A DNA stretch of 64,000 nucleotides from Streptomyces sp. NRRL WC-3626 (GTDB taxonomy: Bacteria; Actinomycetota; Actinomycetes; Streptomycetales; Streptomycetaceae): the NCBI RefSeq assembly GCF_000718785.1, contig NZ_JOCA01000021.1, forward strand, positions 1 to 64,000. Reading direction: 5' to 3'. A program made the position numbers and the translations under genes. The notes below the pieces were generated by a model. That model did not search any database, was not told where the DNA came from, and saw only the letters and a program-made list of their open reading frames with translations. This document shows, one piece after another, positions 29,306-37,444 of this stretch (positions within the stretch are counted from its first letter, which is position 1; every line of letters starts with the position of its first letter).

Positions 29306-29689
29306 TCACGCGGCCTTCGGCGCGTTGACGTCCGCCGGCAGCGCCTTCTGCGCGACCTCGACCAGCGCGGCGAACGCCGTCGCGTCGTTGACGGCCAGCT
29401 CCGCGAGGATCTTGCGGTCGACCTCGACGTTGGCGGCCTTCAGGCCCTGGATGAAGCGGTTGTACGTGATGCCGTTGGCGCGGGCAGCGGCGTTGATGCG
29501 CTGGATCCACAGCTGACGGAAGTCGCCCTTGCGCTTCTTGCGGTCGTTGTAGTTGTAGACCAGCGAGTGGGTGACCTGCTCCTTGGCCTTGCGGTACAGG
29601 CGCGAGCGCTGACCGCGGTAGCCGGAGGCCTGCTCGAGGATCGCCCGGCGCTTCTTGTGGGCGTTGACTGCCCGCTTGACGCGTGCCAC
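29306..29689 (-). CDS. rplT: 50S ribosomal protein L20
   Basis: The 127-residue basic protein shows the L20 pattern: [51 protein letters not shown] and [15 protein letters not shown]. It binds 23S rRNA early in assembly and, in several bacteria, represses its own operon. GTG start with AAGGAG seven bases upstream. A hairpin (29710-29733) precedes the ribosome site. Confidence 0.98.
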   Translation of the reverse strand: MARVKRAVNAHKKRRAILEQASGYRGQRSRLYRKAKEQVTHSLVYNYNDRKKRKGDFRQLWIQRINAAARANGITYNRFIQGLKAANVEVDRKILAELAVNDATAFAALVEVAQKALPADVNAPKAA

Positions 29690-29709
29690 TTGTTAACTCC
29701 TTGTAGCGG

Positions 29710-29733
29710 GGCCGTGGTTGTCGCCACACGGCC
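29710..29733 (-). promoter_or_regulatory. Hairpin upstream of the rplT ribosome-binding site
   Basis: GGCCGTG (29710-29716) pairs with CACGGCC (29727-29733), 10-15 nt upstream of the rplT Shine-Dalgarno. It is a candidate site for translational control, perhaps by L20 itself; that is inference. Confidence 0.35.
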
Positions 29734-29784
29734 CGGAAACGATTGGGTCCCGGTGTGCGTGGATCAGGCGCGGTGCGCCCGACC

Positions 29785-29979
29785 TCACTTGCCGAGAAGC
29801 TTCTTGATCTTCGCGGCGTCGCCCGGGGCCATCTCGGCGTTGCCGGTGAGGCGACGCGTCACGCGGGACGACTTGTGCTCGAGCAGGTGGCGCTTGCCGG
29901 CGCGCTCACGCAGCACCTTGCCGGAGCCGGTGATCTTGAAGCGCTTGCTGGCACCGCTGTGCGACTTGTTCTTCGGCAT
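29785..29979 (-). CDS. rpmI: 50S ribosomal protein L35
   Basis: The 64-residue protein starts [20 protein letters not shown], the L35 signature, and ends AKIKKLLGK. It is a late-assembly ribosomal protein. ATG 29979 follows GAGGAGAG. A two-part hairpin lies 26 nt upstream. Confidence 0.98.
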   Translation of the reverse strand: MPKNKSHSGASKRFKITGSGKVLRERAGKRHLLEHKSSRVTRRLTGNAEMAPGDAAKIKKLLGK

Positions 29980-30004
29980 AGCGCCGTTCTCTCCTCGTCG
30001 GTGG

Positions 30005-30045
30005 CGCTCCGATGCCCGGTCTTGAGAACCGGGCACGGTGGAGCG
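30005..30045 (-). promoter_or_regulatory. Structured element in the infC-rpmI spacer
   Basis: TGCCCGGT/ACCGGGCA (30013-30020, 30028-30035) forms an 8-bp stem. It is extended by CGCTCC/GGAGCG (30005-30010, 30040-30045) across a small internal loop. It sits close to the rpmI ribosome site and may be an RNA-processing or ribosomal-protein-binding site. Confidence 0.45.
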
Positions 30046-30090
30046 TCGTACTTGTTGTCGGTTGCTTCCTGGGGCTCGCACCCCGGGGAG

Positions 30091-30732
30091 TCACGCCTCG
30101 GCAGGCTCCTCGGCCGGCAGGTCCTCGGCTTCCGCGACGTTCTGCGACTTGCCGGGGTTGGCCTTCGCGTCCGCCTTGCGGGCTTCCTGCGCCTGCCGGG
30201 CCTCGGCCATCGCCTCGGTCTTCTTCTTGTGCGGACCGAGAACCATGATCATGTTCCGGCCGTCCTGCTTCGGGTTCGACTCCACGAACCCGAGGTCGGC
30301 CACGTCCTCCGCGAGACGCTGCAGCAGTCGGTAACCGAGCTCCGGCCGGGACTGCTCGCGACCACGGAACATGATCGTGATCTTGACCTTGTCGCCCTGC
30401 TTGAGGAACCGGACGACGTGACCCTTCTTGGTGTCATAGTCGTGCGGGTCGATCTTCGGCCGGAGCTTCATCTCCTTGATGACCGTGTGCGCCTGGTTCT
30501 TGCGCGCCTCACGGGCCTTCATGGCCGACTCGTACTTGAACTTCCCGTAGTCCATGAGCTTGCACACGGGCGGACGGGCGTTCGCCGCGACCTCGACGAG
30601 ATCGAGGTCGTACTCCTGCGCAAGCTCCAGGGCCTTGGCAAGCGGGACAATCCCGACCTGCTCGCCGCTGGGACCGACAAGTCGCACCTCGGGAACGCGA
30701 ATCCGGTCGTTGATGCGGGGCTCGGCGCTGAT
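30091..30732 (-). CDS. infC: Translation initiation factor IF-3, non-canonical ATC start
   Basis: The 213-residue protein reads [19 protein letters not shown] at the start, the conserved IF-3 N-domain. The linker and C-domain follow ([19 protein letters not shown]), then an Ala/Glu-rich actinobacterial tail. The N-domain begins at ATC 30732, 4 nt after AGGAGG (30742-30737). No ATG, GTG or TTG start in frame could give the conserved N-terminus; GTG 30687 would delete 15 conserved residues. IF-3 proofreads start codons, and a rare start on its own mRNA is the known basis of IF-3 autoregulation in E. coli (AUU). Confidence 0.93.
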   Translation of the reverse strand: MSAEPRINDRIRVPEVRLVGPSGEQVGIVPLAKALELAQEYDLDLVEVAANARPPVCKLMDYGKFKYESAMKAREARKNQAHTVIKEMKLRPKIDPHDYDTKKGHVVRFLKQGDKVKITIMFRGREQSRPELGYRLLQRLAEDVADLGFVESNPKQDGRNMIMVLGPHKKKTEAMAEARQAQEARKADAKANPGKSQNVAEAEDLPAEEPAEA

Positions 30733-30817
30733 GGATCCTCCTCGGTAGCACCACGCGACGGTCTGGCGGACAGCCGCGTAACGTCTGTATTCGTGAGACC
30801 TAACCGCGCCGAAACAG

Positions 30818-30872
30818 AAAAAATGCCCCGGCCGATCACAGGCGGGGTTCCTCGAACTACCGGAACACCGCC
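30818..30872 (-). promoter_or_regulatory. infC attenuator: terminator and mutually exclusive antiterminator
   Basis: On the minus strand, CCCCGCC (30847-30841) can pair with GGCCGGGG to form a terminator ending in six U residues (30823-30818). The same CCCCGCC is the 3' end of GGAACCCCGCC (30851-30841). That pairs with GGCGGTGTTCC (30872-30862) at 10 of 11 positions to form an antiterminator. The two hairpins cannot coexist. The U-run ends 86 nt before the infC start. Confidence 0.7.
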
Positions 30873-30927
30873 ACGATGATCGCGGGGCGCGCTTTCGGGC
30901 CGATCGCCGCCTCGGGGGACGGGACCG

Positions 30928-30964
30928 CCTGACCGGTGACCTGCCGCCCGGGGGGCGGTCAGGT
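30928..30964 (-). promoter_or_regulatory. Competing upstream hairpins in the infC leader
   Basis: ACCTG-A-CCGCCC pairs with GGGCGGCAGGT (30964-30939) in one fold; CCTGACCG (30963-30956) pairs with CGGTCAGG (30935-30928) in another. The leader ORF stop codon (30961-30959) lies inside the shared strand, so a ribosome at the stop would decide between folds. Confidence 0.55.
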
Positions 30965-31000
30965 GGGAGTTCGAAGCCTCCACTTGTGGGCCGGGCTCAT
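30959..31000 (-). CDS. Putative 13-residue leader peptide of infC
   Basis: ATG 31000 to TGA 30959 encodes [13 protein letters not shown]. The codons for Trp-Arg-Leu-Arg-Thr are TGG AGG CTT CGA ACT, a run of four codons rare in Streptomyces. It starts about 32 nt after the predicted transcription start and ends in the competing hairpins. The Shine-Dalgarno is weak. Role inferred: ribosome progress here controls attenuation. Confidence 0.45.
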   Translation of the reverse strand: MSPAHKWRLRTPT

Positions 31001-31038
31001 ATGCTGCGAGGCACACGGGTCCGACCGGTCGTTACACA

Positions 31039-31068
31039 AGGTTAGCAGCTCCCGGTGGGCCGCACCAA
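31039..31068 (-). promoter_or_regulatory. Promoter of the infC operon
   Basis: Minus strand -35 TTGGTG (31068-31063) and -10 TAACCT (31044-31039) with an 18-bp spacer; transcription should begin near 31032, giving a leader of about 300 nt. Confidence 0.5.
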
Positions 31069-31128
31069 CCGGCCGTACCGGCCTCCTGCCGTCAGGGGGG
31101 CGCCCCCCTTGCGCCTATCGTGTGGGGC

Positions 31129-31506
31129 ATGAGTGAGACCTCCCCTTCGGACACCCCCGGAACCTCCGGTGACCCCGACTTCGACGCCATGGCCCGCGAC
31201 ATCGCCGAGGTCCCGGCCGTCGAGGTGATCGTGACGGTCGCCGTCAACCTGATGAGCGCCGCCGCCGTGAAGCTCGGTCTGACCGAGGAGGGCGACACGT
31301 TCAAGGACCTGGACGAGGCCCGCAAGCTGGTGCACGCGCTGGCCGGTCTGCTGGACGCCTCCGCGACCGAGATCAGCTCGTTCCACGCGGCGCCGCTGCG
31401 CGACGGTCTGAAGTCGCTCCAGCTGGCGTTCCGCGAGGCCTCGCTGGTCCCGGACGAGCCGGGTCAGGGTCCGGGCGAGAAGTACACGGGCGCCGTCTAC
31501 GGCTGA
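31129..31506 (+). CDS. DUF1844 domain protein
   Basis: The 125-residue protein contains the DUF1844 pattern EVIVTVAVNLMSAAAVKLGL and DLDEARKLVHALAGLLDA. It is a small, helical, probably cytoplasmic protein of unknown function, conserved next to infC in actinobacteria. ATG 31129 is used; a -10-like TATCGT lies at 31116-31121, so its mRNA may have almost no leader. Confidence 0.85.
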   Translation: MSETSPSDTPGTSGDPDFDAMARDIAEVPAVEVIVTVAVNLMSAAAVKLGLTEEGDTFKDLDEARKLVHALAGLLDASATEISSFHAAPLRDGLKSLQLAFREASLVPDEPGQGPGEKYTGAVYG

Positions 31507-31510
31507 GGTC

Positions 31511-32242
31511 TCAGGGACGTACGTACAAGGGCTCGCCGGGAGGCGTGGTCCCGGCCGGCAGGACTGCCAGGTCGAGGCCGCGCACCAGGCGGGCCCTCAG
31601 TGTCTCGTCGGCGGCCAGCCGCCGCGCCATGGCGCGCGCGGCCTCGGCGGCCGGCACGGCGGGGTCGAGGACGAGGGCGAGGGTGCCGTCGGCCTGGCCC
31701 GGCCCGAGGTGGGCGCGCAGGACGGCGGGTTCCGCGGCGACCGCGGCGCGTACGGCCTCGACGACGGCCGGGTCGGCGAGCGGGTCGGTGCTGGTGCGGC
31801 CCTCGGCGAGGGCGAGCAGGGTGGGGCCGGTCAGTTCGAAGGGCACGGGCCCGGCCAGGTCCAGTACGACGGTGTCCGCCTTCTCGTGCGCGGCGGCCTC
31901 CAGGGCCTGGCGCAGCGGTACGGCGACGGGGCGGGCCTCCGGGTCCCAGCGGGCGAGCGACTCGGTGGAGGTGAAGGCGGGAAGGGCGGTGCGGTTGCCC
32001 GCCTTCAGCGTCGGTACGGCCATGTCGCTGGTCTTCTCACGGCGCAGCCCGTTCTCGTCCCGCTCCACCTCGCCGAGTACGGCCACCACGGGAACGAGCA
32101 GCCGGGCGTCCTTGAGTGCCGCGAGGACGGGGCCGACGGCGTTGCCGTCCTCCGCCCAGCCGGCGAGCGCGGCGCTCAGCCGGGGGTCGGCGGTGCCGTC
32201 GTCGTCGCGGAACGGGGAGTCGGGGATGTTCTTGTTCGCCAC
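31511..32242 (-). CDS. SseB-family protein
   Basis: The 243-residue protein starts ANKNIPDSPFRDDDGTADP after GTG 32242 and has two SseB-like repeats (DARLLVPVVAVLGE...AVPTLKAGNRTALPAFTS). SseB-type proteins are poorly understood; in enterobacteria SseB has been linked to serine sensitivity. The long frame upstream of GTG 32242 does not look like protein. It is convergent with DUF1844, 4 bp apart. Confidence 0.85.
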   Translation of the reverse strand: MANKNIPDSPFRDDDGTADPRLSAALAGWAEDGNAVGPVLAALKDARLLVPVVAVLGEVERDENGLRREKTSDMAVPTLKAGNRTALPAFTSTESLARWDPEARPVAVPLRQALEAAAHEKADTVVLDLAGPVPFELTGPTLLALAEGRTSTDPLADPAVVEAVRAAVAAEPAVLRAHLGPGQADGTLALVLDPAVPAAEAARAMARRLAADETLRARLVRGLDLAVLPAGTTPPGEPLYVRP

Positions 32243-32291
32243 GGTCACCGACCCTATCGGGGGCGGGCCGGGGTTCACGGCGGCGGGGACG

Positions 32292-33119
32292 ATGTACATG
32301 ACCGCGCACCCGGCGGCGGTGCGGACGGCGGACAGGGAGGACGCGGTGGAGAGCGCGACGGAGGCGGCGGTGGACCGGGACGCGGTGCTGGCGGCGGCCA
32401 TGGAGCGGGTGGACGTGGCGGACGGCGCCGAGGTGTCGGTGGCGGTGCTGGAGACCGGCTCCGGGGAGGGTGCCTCGTACGGCGCGGGCGTCTTCGACAC
32501 GGCGAGCGTCGTCAAGGTCGACGTCCTCACGGCGCTGCTGCTCCGGGCGCAGGACGCGGGGCGGGCGCCGACGGCCGAGGAGCGGACGTACGCCACCGCG
32601 ATGATCGAGAACAGTGACAACGACGCCACGTCGGCGCTGTGGCGGTCCATCGGCACGGCGGAGGGGCTCGACGCCGCGAACGAGCGGTTCGGGCTGACGG
32701 ACACGGCGGGCGGGGACGGGCCGCTGTGGGGGCTGACGCAGACCACGGCCGACGACCGGATCCGGCTGCTGCGGCAGGTGTTCGTCGCGCAGGGGTCGCG
32801 GCTGAGCGAGGCCTCGCGGGCGTATGCGCGGGAGCTGATGGGGCGGATCGCCGCGGGGCAGCGGTGGGGGGTGTCGGCGGCGGCCGACGGCGCGGGGTGG
32901 GCGCTGAAGAACGGCTGGCTGCGGCGCGGCACCACCGGCCTGTGGGTGATCAACAGCATCGGGCGGGTGACGGCGGGCGGCCACGACTACCTGGTGGCGG
33001 CGCTGTCGCGGGGCAGCGCGACCCGGGAGGAGGGGATCGCGCTGACCGAGGCGGCGGCGCGGGCGGCGGTGTCGGTGTTCAGCGGGGGCGGACCGGCCGG
33101 GGCTCAGACCTCGTCGTAG
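32292..33119 (+). CDS. Serine hydrolase of the class A beta-lactamase fold
   Basis: The 275-residue protein has the three active-site elements of penicillin-recognising enzymes: SVVK (in DTASVVKVDVL, about residue 76), SDN (IENSDNDAT, about 111) and KNG in place of KTG (LKNGWL). The Glu166-type omega-loop residue is not obvious. No signal peptide is visible from ATG 32292, so it may be cytoplasmic or have a misjudged start. Resistance should not be assumed; DD-peptidase-like or unknown activity fits equally well. It overlaps the mycosin gene tail to tail by 16 bp. Confidence 0.75.
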   Translation: MYMTAHPAAVRTADREDAVESATEAAVDRDAVLAAAMERVDVADGAEVSVAVLETGSGEGASYGAGVFDTASVVKVDVLTALLLRAQDAGRAPTAEERTYATAMIENSDNDATSALWRSIGTAEGLDAANERFGLTDTAGGDGPLWGLTQTTADDRIRLLRQVFVAQGSRLSEASRAYARELMGRIAAGQRWGVSAAADGAGWALKNGWLRRGTTGLWVINSIGRVTAGGHDYLVAALSRGSATREEGIALTEAAARAAVSVFSGGGPAGAQTSS

Positions 33120-34276
33120 CGGGGGCGGCGGCCTCGCCACAGGACCACGGCGGCGACCAGCAGGACTCCGCCCGCGCCGCCCGCCAGGGGGGCCGCCCAG
33201 TCGGCGGTGTCGCCGCCGGAGTCCGCGGTGTCCGGTCCGGGGCCGAAGTACCGGTCCCCGTAGGCCGCCGCCTTCAGCCCCTCCGGCTTCAGCCGGGACG
33301 CGGCCTCGATCGCGGCGGCCGGGTCGATGAAGCCGAAGCCGCGGGAGTCGTCGCGCCCGTCGGCGGGGGCGTTGCGGGCGGTGTCCTTCAGGAGGTCCTT
33401 GACCTGGGCCGGGGTGAGGTCCGGGTGGGCCGCCTTGATCAGGGCGACGGCACCGGAGACGAACGCGGCGGCGGCGCTGGTGCCCCAGCCCTCGTAGTAC
33501 TTGTGGTCGGGGTCGGCGATGATCACGTCGACGCCGGGGGCGCTGACCGTGGCGTACCAGCGGCGGGTGGAGAAGGGGGCGCGGGTGCCGTAGCGGTCGA
33601 CGGCGGTGGCGGCGATGACGCCGGGGTAGGCGGCCGGGTAGGAGACGTGGTCGCCCTTCTCGCCGCCGTTCCCGGCGGAGGCGACGACGGTCACGCCCTT
33701 GCGCAGGGCGTACTGGATGGCCTGGTCCTCGCCGGATTCGGGGTGCGCGGAGGCGGAGTCGTCGCCGAGGGAGAGGTTGATGACGTCGGCGCCGTGGTCG
33801 GTGGCCCAGCGGATGCCGTCGGCGAGGGCGTTGCCGCGGGTGCGGCGGGCCTTGGCGCGGGCGTCGTCGCCGTCCTCGAGGATCACGCGGACGGGGAGGA
33901 TCTTCGCCTCGGGCGCGATGCCCATGACGCCGTCGGCGTTGCCGGCGCCGTGTCCGTGGCCGGCGATGATGCCGGCCATGGCGGTGCCGTGGCGGGCCCA
34001 GGCGCGGTCGCCCTCGCTCGCGCCGAAGCCGACGAGGTCCGTGCCGGTGAGGACGTTGCCGTCGAGGTCGGGGTGGTCGGCCTCGACGCCGGTGTCCAGG
34101 ACGGCGACGGTGACGCCCGCGCCCTTCGTGGTCTGCCACGCCTCGGTGGTGTGCATGGCCTCGAGGGCCCACTGCCGGGCGCGGATGCCGTCCGCGTGCG
34201 CCTCGGTGGCGGGGACGAGGACGAGGGCGGCGGCGAGGAGGCCGCCGAGTGCGGCGGTGCCGGTGCGAGGGCTCAT
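33104..34276 (-). CDS. Mycosin-type S8 serine protease (type VII secretion associated)
   Basis: The 390-residue subtilase has a signal peptide (cleavage near AHA-DG), the catalytic triad Asp (AVLDTGVE), His (RHGTAMAGIIAG) and Ser (WGTSAAAAFVSG), and a C-terminal membrane anchor (GGVLLVAAVVLWRGRR). This architecture is that of mycosins, which sit outside the membrane and process or gate ESX secretion. ATG 34276 overlaps the next upstream gene by 4 bp. No other type VII gene is in the window. Confidence 0.88.
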   Translation of the reverse strand: MSPRTGTAALGGLLAAALVLVPATEAHADGIRARQWALEAMHTTEAWQTTKGAGVTVAVLDTGVEADHPDLDGNVLTGTDLVGFGASEGDRAWARHGTAMAGIIAGHGHGAGNADGVMGIAPEAKILPVRVILEDGDDARAKARRTRGNALADGIRWATDHGADVINLSLGDDSASAHPESGEDQAIQYALRKGVTVVASAGNGGEKGDHVSYPAAYPGVIAATAVDRYGTRAPFSTRRWYATVSAPGVDVIIADPDHKYYEGWGTSAAAAFVSGAVALIKAAHPDLTPAQVKDLLKDTARNAPADGRDDSRGFGFIDPAAAIEAASRLKPEGLKAAAYGDRYFGPGPDTADSGGDTADWAAPLAGGAGGVLLVAAVVLWRGRRPRYDEV

Positions 34277-36009
34277 GACGGCTGCTCCGTGGCGGTGCCG
34301 GCCTTCTTGCGCAGGCCGCGTTCGACGCGGTCGGCGAGGCCCTGGGCCTCGTGGCCGAGGCCTGCCTGGGCGGGGGCGGTGGTGGCTCCGGACTCCATGG
34401 CGTCCTCGGCGGGCTGGGGGGTGTCGACGGTGCGGCCGTCGGCCCAGCCGGTGACGGCGTAGACGACGACGGGGGCGTCCGTGAGGACGGAGACCGTCCA
34501 GGAGGCGCGCTGCTTCGCGCCGAACCCGGCGGCGGCGGTGCCCTTGGCCGCGTACGGCAGGGGCATCAGGTCGCTGCGGCGGTCCAGGCGCTCCTTCTCG
34601 AAGCGGCGGGCGAGGGTGGTCATGGCGGCGGCGTCGGCCCTGGTGAACAGCAGGCCGACGGTGGTGACATGACTCTGGGTGGCGTCGGTGTAGGTGGCGC
34701 GCAGCAGGCGCTCGCAGCCGACGGGAGCGAGGACCTTGCGCATCAGGGCGTCGAAGGCGCCGTCGCAGTCGCTGTCGGGGGCCACGGCGATACGGGTCCA
34801 GACGCGGTCGGCGCCGCCGGGGCCCGCGCCCTTGCCCTGCACGGTGGGCGGGAACAGCTGGTCGACCGGGACGTCGTGCCACATGTCCTGGGCGGCGGCG
34901 AAGCCGGGCCGGGCGCCCGGCCCGTCGGAGTCGCCGGTGAGCCAGCTCCCGGTGACGGCGCCGCCGATGAGTCCGGTCCCGAGGACCAGGCAGGCGGCTG
35001 CCGCGATGGCCTGGGACCGTCCGCGCCGTCCGAGCGGCCGGGGCCGCGCGCCCTCGCCGTACCCTTCCGGCTCCCCGAACGACACCACGGGCCGCCCCGC
35101 CCCGGACGCACCGCCCGGCGCCATGGGCGCACTCCAGGAGAACGCGGGATCGGGCACACGACCGCTGCCGGCCCCGGACGGGGTGCCGTGCGCCGGGCCC
35201 GCGCCCGGACGCGGGTCCGAGGCCCGGTGATCGGCGCCGGGGCGCCGGGCCGGGCCGGGTACGTCGGTCGGCGCGTACGGCGGTGGTGAACCGGCACCGC
35301 GCGCGTCGCCCGTGCCCGGACGTCCGTCCCAGGGTCGGCCGGCCTCCGGTCGCCGCGCCGGGCGGGACGCGTCGGCCGGCGGGTACGCCGGGGCCGCCCC
35401 GGCAGCGGCCGTGCCCGGGCGCGCGCCCGGAGACTGCCGGCGCGCGGGGCGCGGCGGGTCGGTCGGCGGGGGCGTCCCGGGGCCGCGTGTTTCGCGCGTG
35501 ACCGGGGGGCGTTCGCCGGTGTCCCCCGGCGGGGGTGTGTGGGCGTCCCGGGTGCGCAGGGGGCGCAGGCGGGTGGTCGTCTCCGCGGGGGACTCGGGCG
35601 GGGTGGGGCGGTGGGTGGGCTGTGGGGGGACGGAGCGGGTCTCGCCGCCGACGGTCGGCGGGGTGTCGGGGAAGCGGGCGGAGGCGCGGGGCGGCGGGGG
35701 CGTGCCGTCGCCGGTGCGCGGGCGGGGCGCCGAGGGGCCGGTGTTCCCGGCCGGCGGTTCGCGCCGTTCGAAGGCGCCGGAGGCGCGTCCACGCGGCCCG
35801 CCCGTGCCGTCGGCGTCCGTGGCGACCGGTTCGCGGGGGTCGAAGAGGCCGGCGCCGCCCGAGGTGCGGCCTCGGGGGACGCTGGGTTCCGGGGCGTCCT
35901 GGCCGTCGCGTTCGTCCGTCGGGGACTCGTTCGGTTTCGGCGGATGCGCGGGGCGCGGTGGGACGGCGGGTCGTGGCGGGTGGGAGGCGCGGCGCGCTTC
36001 CGTGCTCAT
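34273..36009 (-). CDS. Proline-rich single-pass membrane protein coupled to the mycosin
   Basis: The 578-residue protein has a cytoplasmic stretch of about 340 residues rich in Pro, Gly and Arg, one membrane helix (IAAAACLVLGTGLIGGAVTG) and a 215-residue extracytoplasmic domain with two or three Cys. No known domain is recognised. The stop overlaps the mycosin start by 4 bp, so they should be made together, and it may anchor or regulate the protease. ATG 36009 follows a GGGGGG ribosome site. Confidence 0.75.
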   Translation of the reverse strand: MSTEARRASHPPRPAVPPRPAHPPKPNESPTDERDGQDAPEPSVPRGRTSGGAGLFDPREPVATDADGTGGPRGRASGAFERREPPAGNTGPSAPRPRTGDGTPPPPRASARFPDTPPTVGGETRSVPPQPTHRPTPPESPAETTTRLRPLRTRDAHTPPPGDTGERPPVTRETRGPGTPPPTDPPRPARRQSPGARPGTAAAGAAPAYPPADASRPARRPEAGRPWDGRPGTGDARGAGSPPPYAPTDVPGPARRPGADHRASDPRPGAGPAHGTPSGAGSGRVPDPAFSWSAPMAPGGASGAGRPVVSFGEPEGYGEGARPRPLGRRGRSQAIAAAACLVLGTGLIGGAVTGSWLTGDSDGPGARPGFAAAQDMWHDVPVDQLFPPTVQGKGAGPGGADRVWTRIAVAPDSDCDGAFDALMRKVLAPVGCERLLRATYTDATQSHVTTVGLLFTRADAAAMTTLARRFEKERLDRRSDLMPLPYAAKGTAAAGFGAKQRASWTVSVLTDAPVVVYAVTGWADGRTVDTPQPAEDAMESGATTAPAQAGLGHEAQGLADRVERGLRKKAGTATEQPS

Positions 36010-36237
36010 GCACCCCCCGTTCCGTCGTGCCCGCCCGGCACGGACTCGTCCCGGGCACAGATACCCGCACGGACGGCGCGTCATCCCGGCCCGGCCCGAC
36101 GGCCGGCGCCTGTTCCGCCCTGCGTGCGCGTCACTCTACGGCGTGATCCGCGTCGAACGGGAACCAGTCCGCAGGCCCGCGGCATCTGCCCGGAACATCC
36201 CCTACCGTGCGGTAATCGCGTCTGGCAGGCTGCGTTC

Positions 36238-37440
36238 ATGACTGTGCGCGCCGCCGACCGGGCCCGTTACGACAGGGCCACCGCACCGCTCGACGCCCCT
36301 TTCGCGATCGTGGACCTGGACGCCTTCGACGCCAACGCGGACGATCTGGTCCGCCGGGCGGGCGGGAAGCCGGTCCGGGTCGCGAGCAAGTCCGTACGCT
36401 GCCGTGCGCTGCTCGAACGGGTGCTCGCGCGGGACGGTTTCGCGGGGATCATGTCGTTCACCCTGGCCGAGTCCCTGTGGCTGGCCCGCTCCGGATTCGA
36501 CGACGTCCTGCTGGCCTACCCCTCCGCCGACCGGTCCGCCTACGCGGAGCTCGCCGCCGATCCCAAGCCGGCCGCCGCCGTGACGGTCATGGTGGACGAT
36601 CCGGCGCAGCTGGACCTGATCGACGCCTCGCGCGGGGGCGGCGGCGAAGTGGTCCGGGTGTGCCTGGAGTTGGACACGTCACTCAAGCTGTTCGGCGGGC
36701 GGGTGCGGATCGGTGCCCGGCGTTCCCCGCTGCACTCCCCCGCCCAGGTCGCGGAGTTCGCGCGCGCGGTGGCCCGGCGGCCGGGATTCCGGGTCGTGGG
36801 GATCATGGCGTACGAGGGTCATGTGGCCGGTGTGGGTGACGCGGTGGCCGGGCGCCCGCTGCGGTCGCGTGCGGTGCGGCTGATGCAGACCGCCGCGCGC
36901 CGGGAGCTGGCCGAGCGGCGGGCCGCGGTGGTACGGGCGGTCCGGGAGGTCGTACCGGAGCTGGAGTTCGTCAACGGCGGCGGCACGGGCAGTGTGCAGC
37001 ACACCGCCGCGGAGGACGCGGTCACCGAGATCGCGGCCGGTTCGGGGCTGTACGTGCCGCGGCTGTTCGACAACTACACGTCGTTCGCCGGCCGTCCGGC
37101 CGCGCTGTTCGCGCTGCCCGTCGTACGGCGGCCCGGTGTCGGCGTGGTGACGGTGCTGGGCGGGGGCTATCCGGCGTCGGGGGCGCCCGGCGCGGACCGG
37201 CTGCCGGTGCCGTATCTGCCGGAGGGGCTGCGCTACGACCCGCAGGAGGGGGCCGGCGAGGTGCAGACGCCGCTGCTGGGGTCGCCCGCCGACGATCTGC
37301 TGATCGGCGACCGGGTGTGGTTCCGGCACGCGAAGGCGGGCGAGCTGTGCGAGCGGTTCGACGCGCTGCGTCTGGTGGAGGGCGACACGGTGACGGCGAC
37401 CGTGCCGACGTATCGCGGCGAGGGCCACACGTTCCTGTAG
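36238..37440 (+). CDS. Amino acid aldolase/deaminase of the alanine-racemase fold (D-threonine aldolase-like)
   Basis: The 400-residue protein has the fold-type III PLP barrel: the lysine in RVASKSVRCRALLER (about residue 44), GIMAYEGHVAG, and the C-terminal beta domain with metal ligands in the GDRVWFRHAKAGELCERFD segment. D-threonine aldolases and D-serine dehydratases share this form. It acts on a beta-hydroxy or D-amino acid, substrate unknown. The 228-bp gap before it (36010-36237) shows no other gene. Confidence 0.82.
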   Translation: MTVRAADRARYDRATAPLDAPFAIVDLDAFDANADDLVRRAGGKPVRVASKSVRCRALLERVLARDGFAGIMSFTLAESLWLARSGFDDVLLAYPSADRSAYAELAADPKPAAAVTVMVDDPAQLDLIDASRGGGGEVVRVCLELDTSLKLFGGRVRIGARRSPLHSPAQVAEFARAVARRPGFRVVGIMAYEGHVAGVGDAVAGRPLRSRAVRLMQTAARRELAERRAAVVRAVREVVPELEFVNGGGTGSVQHTAAEDAVTEIAAGSGLYVPRLFDNYTSFAGRPAALFALPVVRRPGVGVVTVLGGGYPASGAPGADRLPVPYLPEGLRYDPQEGAGEVQTPLLGSPADDLLIGDRVWFRHAKAGELCERFDALRLVEGDTVTATVPTYRGEGHTFL

Positions 37441-37444
37441 CCGC

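Noticed and set aside
30519..31016. 165-codon frame over the infC leader
   Set aside because: It overlaps infC in another frame, lacks a ribosome site and reads as low-complexity Arg/Pro/Ser; the leader structures explain the region better.
31545..32291. Plus-strand open frame upstream of the beta-lactamase-like gene
   Set aside because: It is the complement of the SseB gene and has no family-like sequence; such shadow frames are common in GC-rich DNA.
34277..36070. Very long open frame continuing upstream of the mycosin start (988 codons in all)
   Set aside because: It reads Arg/Pro/Gly-rich sequence antisense-free but out of frame with the clear proline-rich membrane protein; the signal peptide and ATGA overlap fix the mycosin start at 34276.
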